DNA of 64,000 bases from GMQP-bins7 sp963776565 (lineage in GTDB: Bacteria; Actinomycetota; Thermoleophilia; Gaiellales; Gaiellaceae): the NCBI GenBank assembly GCA_963776565.1, contig CAVZNF010000015.1, positions 580,731 through 644,730 of the forward strand. The letters are read 5' to 3'. Positions 44,942 through 54,070 of this stretch are shown here, piece by piece. Both the position numbers and the translations under genes were made by a program. The notes below the pieces were generated by a model. The model had not been told where the DNA came from. It saw only the letters and a program-made list of their open reading frames with translations, and did no database searches. Position 1 is the stretch's first letter; each line of letters starts with the position of its first letter.

Positions 44942-47029
44942 CGCTCTACGCCGAGTCCCCGCCTGGGCGTGGCTCACCGCGATCGTCGCCGGCTCCGTGC
45001 TCGCTCGCGCGATCCTCGTTCGCGGGATCGTCGCTCCGTTCATCTTCGTCGACGAGGTCATCTGGTCCGAGCTCGCGCGCGGAATCGCCGACGCCGGCAA
45101 GCCGCTGCTTCGCGATCAGCCCGATCCCGGGTACAGCGTCGTCTACCCGCTTCTGATCAGCCCCGCCTACGCGCTTTTCGACGGCCTGCCCAACGCGTAT
45201 GCGGCGGTGAAAGCGGAGAACGCGCTCCTCATGTCCCTCGCCGCGGTGCCCGCGTTCTTCCTCGCGCGACGTGTGGCGAGGGACGGCCTGGCGCTCCTCG
45301 CAGCGGTGCTCACCGTTGCGGTCCCGTCGCTCGCGTACACGGGAACGGTCATGACGGAGAACGCGTTCTACCCGCTGTTCCTGCTCGTCGTGCTCGTGCT
45401 CGTCGTCGTGCTCGAACGACCCACCGCGCTCTGGGTGATCCTCCTCCTCGTGCTCGCCGGTGCGGCGTATGCGACCCGGGTGCAGGCGGTCGCGCTCGGA
45501 CCGGCGATCCTGCTCGCGCCGCTCCTGCTCGCGATCTTCGAGCCGCGCGGCCTGCGCTCGACGATCTCGCGGTTTCGCTGGCTGTACGGGCTCGTCGTCG
45601 GGCTCGCCGTCGCCGTCCTCGTGTGGTGGTCTCGTCCTCGGACACACGCCGCAGGATCTGCTCGGCGCCTATTCACCGGTCGGCGATCGGAGCTACGACG
45701 TCGAGCGATGCGCTGCGCTACCTGTGGTGGCACGTCGCCGAGTTGGCGCTGTACGTCCTCGTGATCCCGCTCGCCGCGACGATCGTGCTCGTCGGGCGGG
45801 CTCGCACGCTCGACTCGCGGCTGCAGGCGTTCCTCGCGGCGACGGTTGCTCTGACCGTCTGCATCGTCCCGATGGTGGCCGTGTTCGCGTCGGAGTTCTC
45901 CGCTCGCATCGAGGAGCGAAACATGTTCTACGTGGCGCCGCTCCTCTGCATCGCCCTCCTCGCCTGGGTCGACATCGGCGCGCCGCGGCCCCGGTTGCTC
46001 GCGACGATCGCTGCAGTCGGGTCCGCGCTTCTCGTCGTTGCGATCCCGTTCGACCGCTTCCTCACGACGTCGGCGATCACCGACACGCTCATGCTGCTCC
46101 CGCTCTGGTCGCTGCAGGATCGAATCGGCGAGAGCTGGGTTCCTATCGTCGCTCTCGGATTCGCCGCTGTGCTCGCTGCGGCGTTTCTCTTCGTGCCCGG
46201 GCGCTACGCGCTCGTGCTGCCGCTGCTCGTCCTCGGTCTCTGGATCGTCGCGGTGAAGCCGATCTGGTTCGGGAAGCACGGATTCGAGCGATTCTCGCGC
46301 GGTGCCTTGTTCCAGGGGATTCGTACCGTTGATCGGGACTGGATCGATCAGAAGCTCCCGAGCGGCGCCCGCGCAGCCTTTCTCTGGACGGGCCGCACCG
46401 ACCGATTCACCGTGCAGCAGAACGAGTTCTTCAATCGGGCGGTTGGGCCGGTCTACTACGTCACGGATCCGACGCCCGGAGGCCTTCCCGAGACCCGCGT
46501 CCGGGTCGACCCGAAGACCGGTCGGGTCACGCTCCCCGACGGGAGCTCCGTGCGGGATCGGTACCTGCTGGCGGACTCGTCGTTCGCTCCAGACGGCACT
46601 CCGATCGCAACGGACAAGGGATGGGGCGTCACGCTGTGGAGCGTGCGGCCACCACTCGTGTCCGCGACGCTCATCGAGGGGCTCTATCCGAACGACACCT
46701 GGTCCGGCCCGACGGTCACGTACACGCGACGGCGGTGCGCGCCGGGACGCCTCTCCGTCGCGCTGTCCAGCGACGCGAACCTCTTCATCTTCCCCCAGCG
46801 GGTCGTCGCGCGCTCGAATGGTCGGGTCATCGGGCGCGTACGGCTGAGCCCCGAAGGAAAGGCATTCCTGAGCGTCCCCGTTCGGCCCGCCCCCGGGACG
46901 ACGGACTGCCGCGTCGTCTACACCGTGACGCCGACGGCGATTCCGGCCGAGGTCACCGCCGGTGGGAATCCCGACCCCCGCGAGCTCGGCGCCCACTTCA
47001 ATCGCTTCATCTACAGGCCGCGGCGGTGA
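44934..47029 (+). CDS. Membrane glycosyltransferase, GT-C, with extracytoplasmic C-terminal domain (two frameshifts)
   Basis: TTG 44934 gives GSALRRVPAWAWLTAIVAGS. The first outer loop has APFIFVDEVIWSELARGIAD with the acidic DE pair used by GT-C enzymes. About 12 helices follow (to about residue 440), e.g. ALLAAVLTVAVPSLAYTGTV and VPIVALGFAAVLAAAFLFVP. The last 240 residues are soluble: AAFLWTGRTDRFTVQQNEFF, GLYPNDTWSGPTVTYTRRRC, RVRLSPEGKAFLSVPVRPAP. Breaks near 45628 and 45700 interrupt only the middle. About 697 residues. A diverged paralogue lies at 51874-54070. It likely transfers sugars from polyprenyl phosphate outside the cell. Confidence 0.78.
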
Positions 47030-48099
47030 GGATCGCGTTCGACGTCAGTCCTCTGAGCCATCCGCTCCTCGGGATCGGGAACTACATGCGGGGCTCGCTC
47101 GGCGGGCTCGCCGAGGCGGCCGCGGGCGAGCACGAGATCGTCGCGTTCGCGCCGACGAGCATCAAAGGCCCGCCCCGGATTCGCGCTGCGCTCGCCGGGG
47201 TCGATGTCGAGGTGCGCACGTGGCCGCTGCCCTTCTCCCACGCGGTGCGTACGGCATGGAGTGGGATGGGCCACCCGGCGGCGGAGCGACTGCTCGGCGA
47301 GTTCGACGTCCTTCACTTCTCGGATTGGATGTATCCGCCCCAGCGCTCGGGCGTGCGTGCGACGACGATCCACGACCTCGTGCCGCTTCACCATCCCGAG
47401 TGGACGACCGCCAGAACGAGGTCGATGCACAGTCGCAAGTACGGGAACGCGGCTACGACGTGCGACGTCGTCTTCGTGAACTCGGCCTACACCGGACGAG
47501 ATGTCACCGCGACGCTGGGCGTCCCGAGCGAACGGATTCGTGTCGCGCATCCCGCGCCGAAGGACGTCTTCCATGCAGACGGGCCTGCCGCCGATCTCGG
47601 CGCCCCGTACGTCCTCACCGTCGCGACCCTCGAGCCGCGGAAGAATTTGCAGGTGCTCATCGAGGCGCACAGGCAGCTGGGCGGAGAGCTGCAGCTGGCC
47701 GTCGTCGGCGCGGAAGGCTGGGGGGAGCAGCCGCTGCTCGACGCCCCGGACATTCGCCGGCTCGGGTACGTCTCGGACGATGAGCTCGCTCGCCTCTATC
47801 GCGGCGCGACCGTCGTCGCATATCCGTCCCGCTTCGAGGGCTTTGGCATTCCGGTGATCGAGGCGATGGCGTGCGGCGCTCCCGTGGTCGTCTCGTCGCA
47901 CGAGTCGCTCGACGAGGCGAGCGGAGATGCCGCCGTGCGCGCGGACCCGGAGGATCCAGCGGCCTTCGCGGCGGCGATCGAGCAGGCGATCGGCGACCGC
48001 GAGCGCCTGGTCGCTGCCGGCCTGGAGCACGTCGGATCGTTCTCGTGGCGCGCGGTCGGCGAGACCTTCCTGCGCGCCTACGGGGAGATGTCGCGATGA
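47026..48099 (+). CDS. Glycosyltransferase, GT4
   Basis: 357 residues, intact, from GTG 47026 (GTGA overlap). It opens VRIAFDVSPLSHPLLGIGNY and has VLHFSDWMYPPQRSGVRATT, IHDLVPLHHPEWTTARTRSM, FVNSAYTGRDVTATLGVPSE, VLTVATLEPRKNLQVLIEAH and YPSRFEGFGIPVIEAMACGA (E-x7-E). This is the GT4 subgroup with IHDLVPL and TLEPRKN, common for mannosyl- and rhamnosyltransferases. It is part of a coupled series of GTs with the genes at 48521 and 49486, which share the same layout and may be old duplicates. Confidence 0.88.
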   Translation: MRIAFDVSPLSHPLLGIGNYMRGSLGGLAEAAAGEHEIVAFAPTSIKGPPRIRAALAGVDVEVRTWPLPFSHAVRTAWSGMGHPAAERLLGEFDVLHFSDWMYPPQRSGVRATTIHDLVPLHHPEWTTARTRSMHSRKYGNAATTCDVVFVNSAYTGRDVTATLGVPSERIRVAHPAPKDVFHADGPAADLGAPYVLTVATLEPRKNLQVLIEAHRQLGGELQLAVVGAEGWGEQPLLDAPDIRRLGYVSDDELARLYRGATVVAYPSRFEGFGIPVIEAMACGAPVVVSSHESLDEASGDAAVRADPEDPAAFAAAIEQAIGDRERLVAAGLEHVGSFSWRAVGETFLRAYGEMSR

Positions 48100-48524
48100 G
48101 AGGCGACCAGGAGGTCGTCGTTGTCGTTCGTCGCCAGGGCGAGCTGCTCGTCATGCGCCGGGCGCCGGAGCGCCTCGGCTACTGGAGCCTCGTCGCCGGC
48201 GGTCTGGAGCCCGACGAGTCGCCGCGCGAGGCGGCGCAGCGTGAGCTGCTCGAGGAGACCGCGCTGAAGGCCGAGGTCCGGCAGCTCCCGATCGCGCTGT
48301 CGTACTCGCTCCTCGACGACCCGCCGGCTATTCGGGCGCGGTATGCGCCGGGCATTGAGCGCGTCACCGTCCACGCGTTCGTCACGGACGCACCGGATGG
48401 TTGGGAGCCGACACTCGACGCCGAGCACGATTTGTACCGCTGGTGCGCGCTGGAGCAGGCCGTCGAGCTCATGGCTTACGACACCGCCCGTGACGCGCTG
48501 CGCGCCGGTGCCGCCGCGTCGTGA
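48096..48524 (+). CDS. Nudix hydrolase
   Basis: 142 residues from ATG 48096 (ATGA overlap). The Nudix box is GGLEPDESPREAAQRELLEE (about 36-55), with the final Gly of the consensus changed (ETAL instead of ETGL). The N-terminal strand EVVVVVRRQGELLVMRRAPE fits the family. Nudix enzymes cut nucleoside diphosphates linked to another group; inside a run of glycosyltransferases a nucleotide-sugar or a damaged nucleotide is a reasonable substrate. Both neighbours overlap it, so it is co-transcribed with them. Confidence 0.88.
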   Translation: MRGDQEVVVVVRRQGELLVMRRAPERLGYWSLVAGGLEPDESPREAAQRELLEETALKAEVRQLPIALSYSLLDDPPAIRARYAPGIERVTVHAFVTDAPDGWEPTLDAEHDLYRWCALEQAVELMAYDTARDALRAGAAAS

Positions 48525-49489
48525 GAGTCGGCATCGACACCTCGCCCCTCGTGCAGACCCGCGCCGGGACGGCACGTGTCGTCCGCGGGCTTCTGGCTGC
48601 GCTGCGCGATCGACCGGGTGTCGATGTCGAGCTGCTCTCCTTCGGCGGCCCCGGGCGCGCGTCGAGCGTGGCCCGGGACGCGCTCTGGTATCCCGTCGGG
48701 CTCGGGCGTCGCGCTCGCTCGCTCGACGTCCTGCATTGCACGACGTTTCGCGGCCCCGTTGGTTCTCGCGTTCCGACGGTGGTGACCGTGCACGACCTCG
48801 CGATCCTGCGCGCGCCCGAGGCGTTCCCCCGCTGGCATCGGCTTTACGGGAAGGCCGGGCTAGAGCGTGTGCTTCGGGCTGCCGACGCTGTCGTCGCGGT
48901 CTCCGAGTTCACGCGCGCGGAGACGATCGAGCTCGCTCACGTCCCGCCCGAGCGCGTTCGTGTGATCCCGAACGGCGTCGATCCGGTCTTCACCCCGGAG
49001 GGTCCGCGTGCCGAGGGCGATTACGTGCTCGCGGTCGCAACGCTCGAGCCACGGAAGAACCTCGGTCGTGCGGTCAGCGCGGCGCGCGAGGCCGGTGTCG
49101 AGCTCCGCGTGGTCGGCGCTCGTGGCTGGGGAGGAGTCGAGGTCGACGGCTGGGTCGGCGAGGTCCCGGACACCGAGCTCGCGGCGCTGTACCGAGGCGC
49201 CCGCTGCGTCCTCTATCCGTCGTTGTACGAGGGCTTCGGGCTTCCCGTCGTCGAGGCGATGGCGTGCGGCACTCCGGTGGTGACGTCGATCGGCACCGCG
49301 ATGGAGGAGGTCGCCGGCGGCGCGGCTGTCCTCGTCGATCCACTCGACGTCTCCGCGATCGCCGCCGGCATCGAGCAGGCGACGGCGCGGCGCGACGAGC
49401 TCGTTCCGGCAGGTGTCGCACGAGCCCGTGAGCTCACGTGGGAGCGCGCGGCGGACTCGGTCGTCGAGCTGTGGCGAGAGCTCGCGTGA
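48521..49489 (+). CDS. Glycosyltransferase, GT4
   Basis: 322 residues, intact, from GTG 48521. VRVGIDTSPLVQTRAGTARV, VLHCTTFRGPVGSRVPTVVT, VHDLAILRAPEAFPRWHRLY, AVSEFTRAETIELAHVPPER, VIPNGVDPVFTPEG, AVATLEPRKNLGRAVSAARE and YPSLYEGFGLPVVEAMACGT (E-x7-E). It has the same module order as the genes at 47026 and 49486. Length and motifs are typical of a full-length GT4. Confidence 0.9.
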   Translation: MRVGIDTSPLVQTRAGTARVVRGLLAALRDRPGVDVELLSFGGPGRASSVARDALWYPVGLGRRARSLDVLHCTTFRGPVGSRVPTVVTVHDLAILRAPEAFPRWHRLYGKAGLERVLRAADAVVAVSEFTRAETIELAHVPPERVRVIPNGVDPVFTPEGPRAEGDYVLAVATLEPRKNLGRAVSAAREAGVELRVVGARGWGGVEVDGWVGEVPDTELAALYRGARCVLYPSLYEGFGLPVVEAMACGTPVVTSIGTAMEEVAGGAAVLVDPLDVSAIAAGIEQATARRDELVPAGVARARELTWERAADSVVELWRELA

Positions 49490-50499
49490 AGGTCGTCGCC
49501 GTCGACGCCGACGTCCTCGGCCGCCAGCGCACGGGAGACGAGACCTACGTGCTCAACCTGCTCCGCGAGCTCGGATCTCTCGCGCCGGAGGCGGGCGTCC
49601 GACTCGTGGCGGTCACCCGCCATCCGGAGCTCGTGCCGACCGGCGTCGAGCCGTTCGAGCTGCCCACGCGCTCGCAGGAGCTCCGGATGGCATGGACGCT
49701 CCCGCGTGCGCTTCGCGCCCTCGGCGTCGATCTCTGTCACACGCAGCACGCGCTTCCGCTGCGCGTGCCGTGCCCGTGTGTCGTAACGGTCCACGATGTG
49801 TCGTTCGCACGCGACCCCGGTCTGATGAGCTGGAAGGACCGGACCGTGTTTCGGCTCGTCGTTCCGCGCGCCGTGCGACGTGCCGCACGAGTGCTCACCG
49901 TCTCGGAGCGCACGAAAGCCGACATCGTCGATCTCTACGGGGCGTCGCCCGACCGAGTCGTCGTCACTCCGAACGGTGTCGATCCGGCCTTCACGCCAGG
50001 TGCCGGTGCGCGGGACTACGTCCTCTCCGTCGGTGCCATCCAGCGGCGCAAGAACCAGCTCGCCGCGCTCGAGGCCGCGACCGCCGTCGGGCTCCCGCTC
50101 GTCGTCGTCGGTCCGGAGAAGGACGCCGCACTGGCCGCAGAGCTCCGCAATCGTGGCGCGAGGCTCGAGGGCTACGTGGACACCCCGCGCCTCGCGGAGC
50201 TCTACCGCGGCGCTGCTTGCCTCGTCCAGTCGAGTCGATACGAGGGATTCGGGCTCCCCGTCGTCGAGGCGATGGCGTCGGGAACGCCGGTGGTCGCGGT
50301 TCCCGATCCTGCGCTGCGCGAGGTCGCAGGCGACGCGGCGGTGTTCGTCGAGGAGGCCGAGCTCGGCGACGGCATCCGCACGGCGCTCGCAGAACGCGAG
50401 CGGCTCGTCGCGGCGGGGATCGAGCGCGCGCGTTCGTTCAGCTGGCGCGCGACTGCCGAGAAGACGCTCGCCGTCTACCGGGAGATACTCGGAACGTGA
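49486..50499 (+). CDS. Glycosyltransferase, GT4
   Basis: 337 residues, intact, from GTG 49486. VKVVAVDADVLGRQRTGDET, LCHTQHALPLRVPCPCVVTV, HDVSFARDPGLMSWKDRTVF, TVSERTKADIVDLYGASPDR, VTPNGVDPAFTPGAG, LSVGAIQRRKNQLAALEAAT and QSSRYEGFGLPVVEAMASGT (E-x7-E). It follows the 48521 enzyme in GTGA overlap and precedes a WbbL-like GT2, suggesting sequential steps on one acceptor. Confidence 0.9.
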   Translation: MKVVAVDADVLGRQRTGDETYVLNLLRELGSLAPEAGVRLVAVTRHPELVPTGVEPFELPTRSQELRMAWTLPRALRALGVDLCHTQHALPLRVPCPCVVTVHDVSFARDPGLMSWKDRTVFRLVVPRAVRRAARVLTVSERTKADIVDLYGASPDRVVVTPNGVDPAFTPGAGARDYVLSVGAIQRRKNQLAALEAATAVGLPLVVVGPEKDAALAAELRNRGARLEGYVDTPRLAELYRGAACLVQSSRYEGFGLPVVEAMASGTPVVAVPDPALREVAGDAAVFVEEAELGDGIRTALAERERLVAAGIERARSFSWRATAEKTLAVYREILGT

Positions 50500-51254
50500 A
50501 GGTCTCGGCGGTCGTCGTCTCCCACGGCCACGCGACAGAGCTCGCGCGCTCGCTTCCAGCGCTCCTGCCGCAGGTCGACGAGGTCGTGGTGGTCGCCAAT
50601 CTGCCCGGCTCGGCCGAGGGAGCGCCGGACGGCGTGCGCGTGCTCGAGAACCCGAGACCACTGCCGCTTGCGGCGAACGTCAATCTCGGTATCGCGGCCA
50701 CCACGGGTGAGTACGTGCTCAACGTGAACCCCGACGCGATCGCGGAGGAGGGCGCAGTGGCTGCGCTCAGCGCGTTCGCCGACGCGCATGCGCGGTGCGG
50801 CATCGCCGGTCCGCAGATGCTCTGGCCGGACGGAAGCTGGCAGCCGTCGCGTCGCCGGTTTCCCACCGTCCGCGGAACGATCGTGCGTCGCACGCCGCTC
50901 CGTCGCTTCCGTCCTCCGTACGAGACACAGCGTGAGCACTACGCGCTCGACGAACGTCCGACGCAGCCCGTCCAGGCCGACTGGATGCTCGGGGCATTCC
51001 TCCTCATGCGACGGACGATGCTCGACGAGCTCGACGGCTGGGATGCCGGCTACCGCCACTACTGCGAGGACATCGACCTCTGCTACCGCGCCGCGCAGGC
51101 GGGCTGGGAGCGCTGGTACGTGCCCGACGCCGTCGTGACGCATGCCTACGCGGCGGTGATCGACGAGCGGTTCCTGTCGCGCCACACGCTGTGGCACGCC
51201 CGCGGGATGGCGCGCTTCGTCCGCAAGCATCCCGAGCGCCTGCTCGCGCTGTGA
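50496..51254 (+). CDS. Glycosyltransferase family 2, rhamnosyltransferase WbbL-like
   Basis: 252 residues, intact, from GTG 50496. VKVSAVVVSHGHATELARSL, NPRPLPLAANVNLGIAATTG, EYVLNVNPDAIAEEGAVAAL (NPDA metal site), ADWMLGAFLLMRRTMLDELD and YRHYCEDIDLCYRAAQAGWE (acceptor ED motif with DxDLC) are the signature of the WbbL/RfbN-type GT2 group, which often adds rhamnose. The substrate is inferred from that likeness only. Confidence 0.87.
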   Translation: MKVSAVVVSHGHATELARSLPALLPQVDEVVVVANLPGSAEGAPDGVRVLENPRPLPLAANVNLGIAATTGEYVLNVNPDAIAEEGAVAALSAFADAHARCGIAGPQMLWPDGSWQPSRRRFPTVRGTIVRRTPLRRFRPPYETQREHYALDERPTQPVQADWMLGAFLLMRRTMLDELDGWDAGYRHYCEDIDLCYRAAQAGWERWYVPDAVVTHAYAAVIDERFLSRHTLWHARGMARFVRKHPERLLAL

Positions 51255-51877
51255 GCTCGAAGGAGGATCAGTACGCGCGGCAGGCCGCCGACTGGACGGA
51301 ACACGCCTACGCGGACGTTGCGGCATATCTCGCGCATCGCGCCGAGCTGATCGCGACGCTCGGACCGCCGCTGGAGCCGGGAGACGAGGTGCTCGATCTC
51401 GCCTGCGGCGACGGCGGGCTCGGCGAGGCGCTGCTCGCGCGCGGGCTCCGCTACCGAGGCGTCGACCTCACGCAGGAGATGGTGGAGGCCGCGCGCACGC
51501 GGCTCGCCGGCCGCGCGGAGATCGACGTCGGCGACCTGAACGACTACGAGCCGCCGAGCCCGGTCGCGGCCACGACCGTCTTCCGCGCCATCTACTACGC
51601 GCGCGACCGCTCGGCGTTCTTCCGCCATGCAGCCGAGTACACGGAGACGAAGCTCGTCTTCGACCTCAACCCGCGGCAGTACCGCGTCGACGACGTCGTC
51701 CAGGATCTCCGGGCAGCGGGGTTCTCGTCGATCGAGTTGCGACCGTTCTTCGTGCCGCAGACCGTGTCGCTCCCGAGGCCGGCGCTCGCGGCCGCGAAAG
51801 CGCTCGAGCGCAGCGGTCCACTCGCTCGCCTCGCGCTCCGCTGGCGCTTCACGTACCTCGTCGCCGCGTCGCGCTAG
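51251..51877 (+). CDS. Class I SAM-dependent methyltransferase
   Basis: 208 residues from GTG 51251 (GTGA overlap). Motif I is DEVLDLACGDGGLGEALLAR (about 48-67), then YRGVDLTQEMVEAARTRL and a post-I segment VAATTVFRAIYYARDRSAFF. The C-terminal part, GFSSIELRPFFVPQTVSLPR, is family-typical. It ends the long plus-strand run from 41319, and its last 4 bases overlap the stop of the convergent GT-C gene. It probably methylates a sugar of the glycan made by the preceding transferases. Confidence 0.82.
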   Translation: MSSKEDQYARQAADWTEHAYADVAAYLAHRAELIATLGPPLEPGDEVLDLACGDGGLGEALLARGLRYRGVDLTQEMVEAARTRLAGRAEIDVGDLNDYEPPSPVAATTVFRAIYYARDRSAFFRHAAEYTETKLVFDLNPRQYRVDDVVQDLRAAGFSSIELRPFFVPQTVSLPRPALAAAKALERSGPLARLALRWRFTYLVAASR

Positions 51878-54070
51878 CGGCCGAAGAGCGGCCGGAACCC
51901 GGCCTCGACGATCTGCGCGCCGAGCCGGCGGGCCTCGCTGCTCGACGGATCGATCTCCTTCGGCACGAACGTCGGCGCAATCGTGATCTCCATTCGCCAC
52001 GGGACGTCGGGCGGAGTCAGGGTGACAGCGTTCGCCTCGCAGTCAGGAACATCGAAGTGTCGTGTCTCCGTGACGCGCGCGATCCGCGGCTGCTTGTCGG
52101 GGCCGATGCCCACCGGGCCGATGCGCACGGTCGCTCTTCCGGTCTGACGGAGCCCTGGCTTCGGGCACAAGTCGAGTCGCGTCAGCTGGACGAAGGCGAC
52201 GCCCGGCTTGTCCTTGGAGACGTCGTACCGCGTGTATGACGCTCGCGCGACCGGATCGTCGCTCGTGCCGACCATCCAGCCGTCCGTCTGGCGCCCGATG
52301 AGCGCCTCCTGCAGCTTGAGGGGCTTGCCGTCGATCCGGTAGAGAACGGCGTTCTTCTTGCGGGCGACGATCGGAGCCTGCAGCTTCGACGCCGTTCACC
52401 GCGAGCGCGTACTTCGTTTCCGGCGACGGTGACAGCGTGCCGTCGACGGCGTTCAGGTCGGGCGTGAGGATCGGGCGCGCCGACCTTGAGCGCCGTTCCG
52501 TCGAGGCTCCACATCTTGCGAATCGACGGATTGAAGAACTCCGTCAGCTGGATGTTCGTGGGGTCGGTGATCTGCTGCCCGATGACGACGACGGACTTCC
52601 CTCCCGTCGCGTCGTCGACCCAGGCGTACGGATGCGGCAGTCCGCTGTCGAACAACTCGGAGAAGTGCCGCTCCCCTGCGGCGGCGTAGACCTGTCCGGT
52701 CAGGCCCCACGCAACCACGACGACGGCAGCGCTGGCGGCAACCGCGGCAAAGCCGACCGACCGGGGCCGCAGCAGCTTCAGCGCGACGACGACGACGAGC
52801 GCGACGACGCATGCGGCGATGAGCACGCCTTCGATCGTCCCTTCCGACCAGCCCGAGCTTGCGGTTCGCGAAGGCGGCGATCGAGAGGCCGTGCGCCTCG
52901 TAGAACGGGTACTGGCTGAGATGGAGCGGCGTGCTTGCGACGATGAAGACGGTGAACACTCCCGCCGCGGCGATCGCCCACCCGCGTCCGACACCGCGTG
53001 CGATCGCCATCGCCGCCGATGCGAAGAGGATCGGGGCGAGGTAGATCACGTTTCGCTCGACGACGACGGTCGAGAAGACGTTCTGGAGGTACGCGCCCTT
53101 GATCCCCGCGTACCACACGAACGCGGCGAGTGCCGCGACGCTCGTGACGACGAAGGCGCGAGGTCTCCGGTGTGCGCGGCTCGTTCTTCGGACGGGCGAG
53201 CGCCGCAATGCCGAGGAGCGCGGGCAGGATCCCGATCCCGATCGAGAGGGCGCCGAGCGCCCAGACGCCGTGGTCGAAGACCCGGTCCTTGAAGAAGCCG
53301 GTCGTCTCGCGCCAGCTCGTCGAGAGGTGCCCCATCAGCGCCGAGAAGCCCACCGCGACTCCGACGAGCAGGATCGCGAAGCCGACCCAGTCCCACGTCC
53401 GCCACGAGGAGCGCCAGCGTCTGCCGGTCTCCGAGTCCCACGCGAGCCAGAGCAGGCCGAGCGCAAACACGGCGAAGAGGACGGCGAGCTGCGTCCGCGT
53501 CAGTGCCGCAGCGGCCGAGGCTGCGAACGCGGCTGCGGCGCGACCCCAGCTCGGGCGCGCGAGCGAGCGCGCGATGAGCCAGAGCGCGAGCGTCGCCAGC
53601 GGGTACGCGAGTGGCTCCTCGACGAGGAACGGCGCGTACGCGAGCGCGGGCACTGCAACCGCCGCGCCGGCTGCGCCGAGCGCGTACCACTTCGGCACGA
53701 CCATCCGCGCGAGCCCGTACGCCGGAAAGATCGTCGCGGTCATCGCGAGGACGAGGATCAGCTTCGCCGCCGCCCACGACGCGGTCGACGATCCCAGCCA
53801 CCAGACCGGGGCGAGGGCGTACGCGACGAGCGATGCGAAGCCGCCGTACGGCACGCCTCGTCGCGCCGGCTCCCCGGTGTGGGCGATCGCGCGGGCGAGC
53901 TGCGTCAGCTCGAGCTCGTCGGTGAAGAGCGTGGGGACGGGACGACGCGATGCCTGCCAGGCGTAGAGCGCGGCGAGCGCGAAGTAGAGGACGAGCAGCG
54001 GCACCACCGAGAGGAAGCGCGCGAGGAAGTCCGGGCGGGGCTCGCCGCCCGCCTGCGTCCCGGTGCTCAC
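51874..54070 (-). CDS. Membrane glycosyltransferase, GT-C, with C-terminal beta domain (frameshifts)
   Basis: GTG 54070 overlaps the stop of the upstream gene. The first outer loop has RPVPTLFTDELELTQLARAI with the acidic DE pair; about 12 helices follow (ALGAAGAAVAVPALAYAPFL, WDWVGFAILLVGVAVGFSAL). After a shift near 53175, AALAAFVWYAGIKGAYLQNV and VERNVIYLAPILFASAAMAI. After one near 52850, RHFSELFDSGLPHPYAWVDD. Breaks between 52270 and 52480 precede the tail TSDDPVARASYTRYDVSKDK. About 730 residues. It is paralogous in layout to the gene at 44934. The role is probably sugar transfer outside the membrane. Confidence 0.75.
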
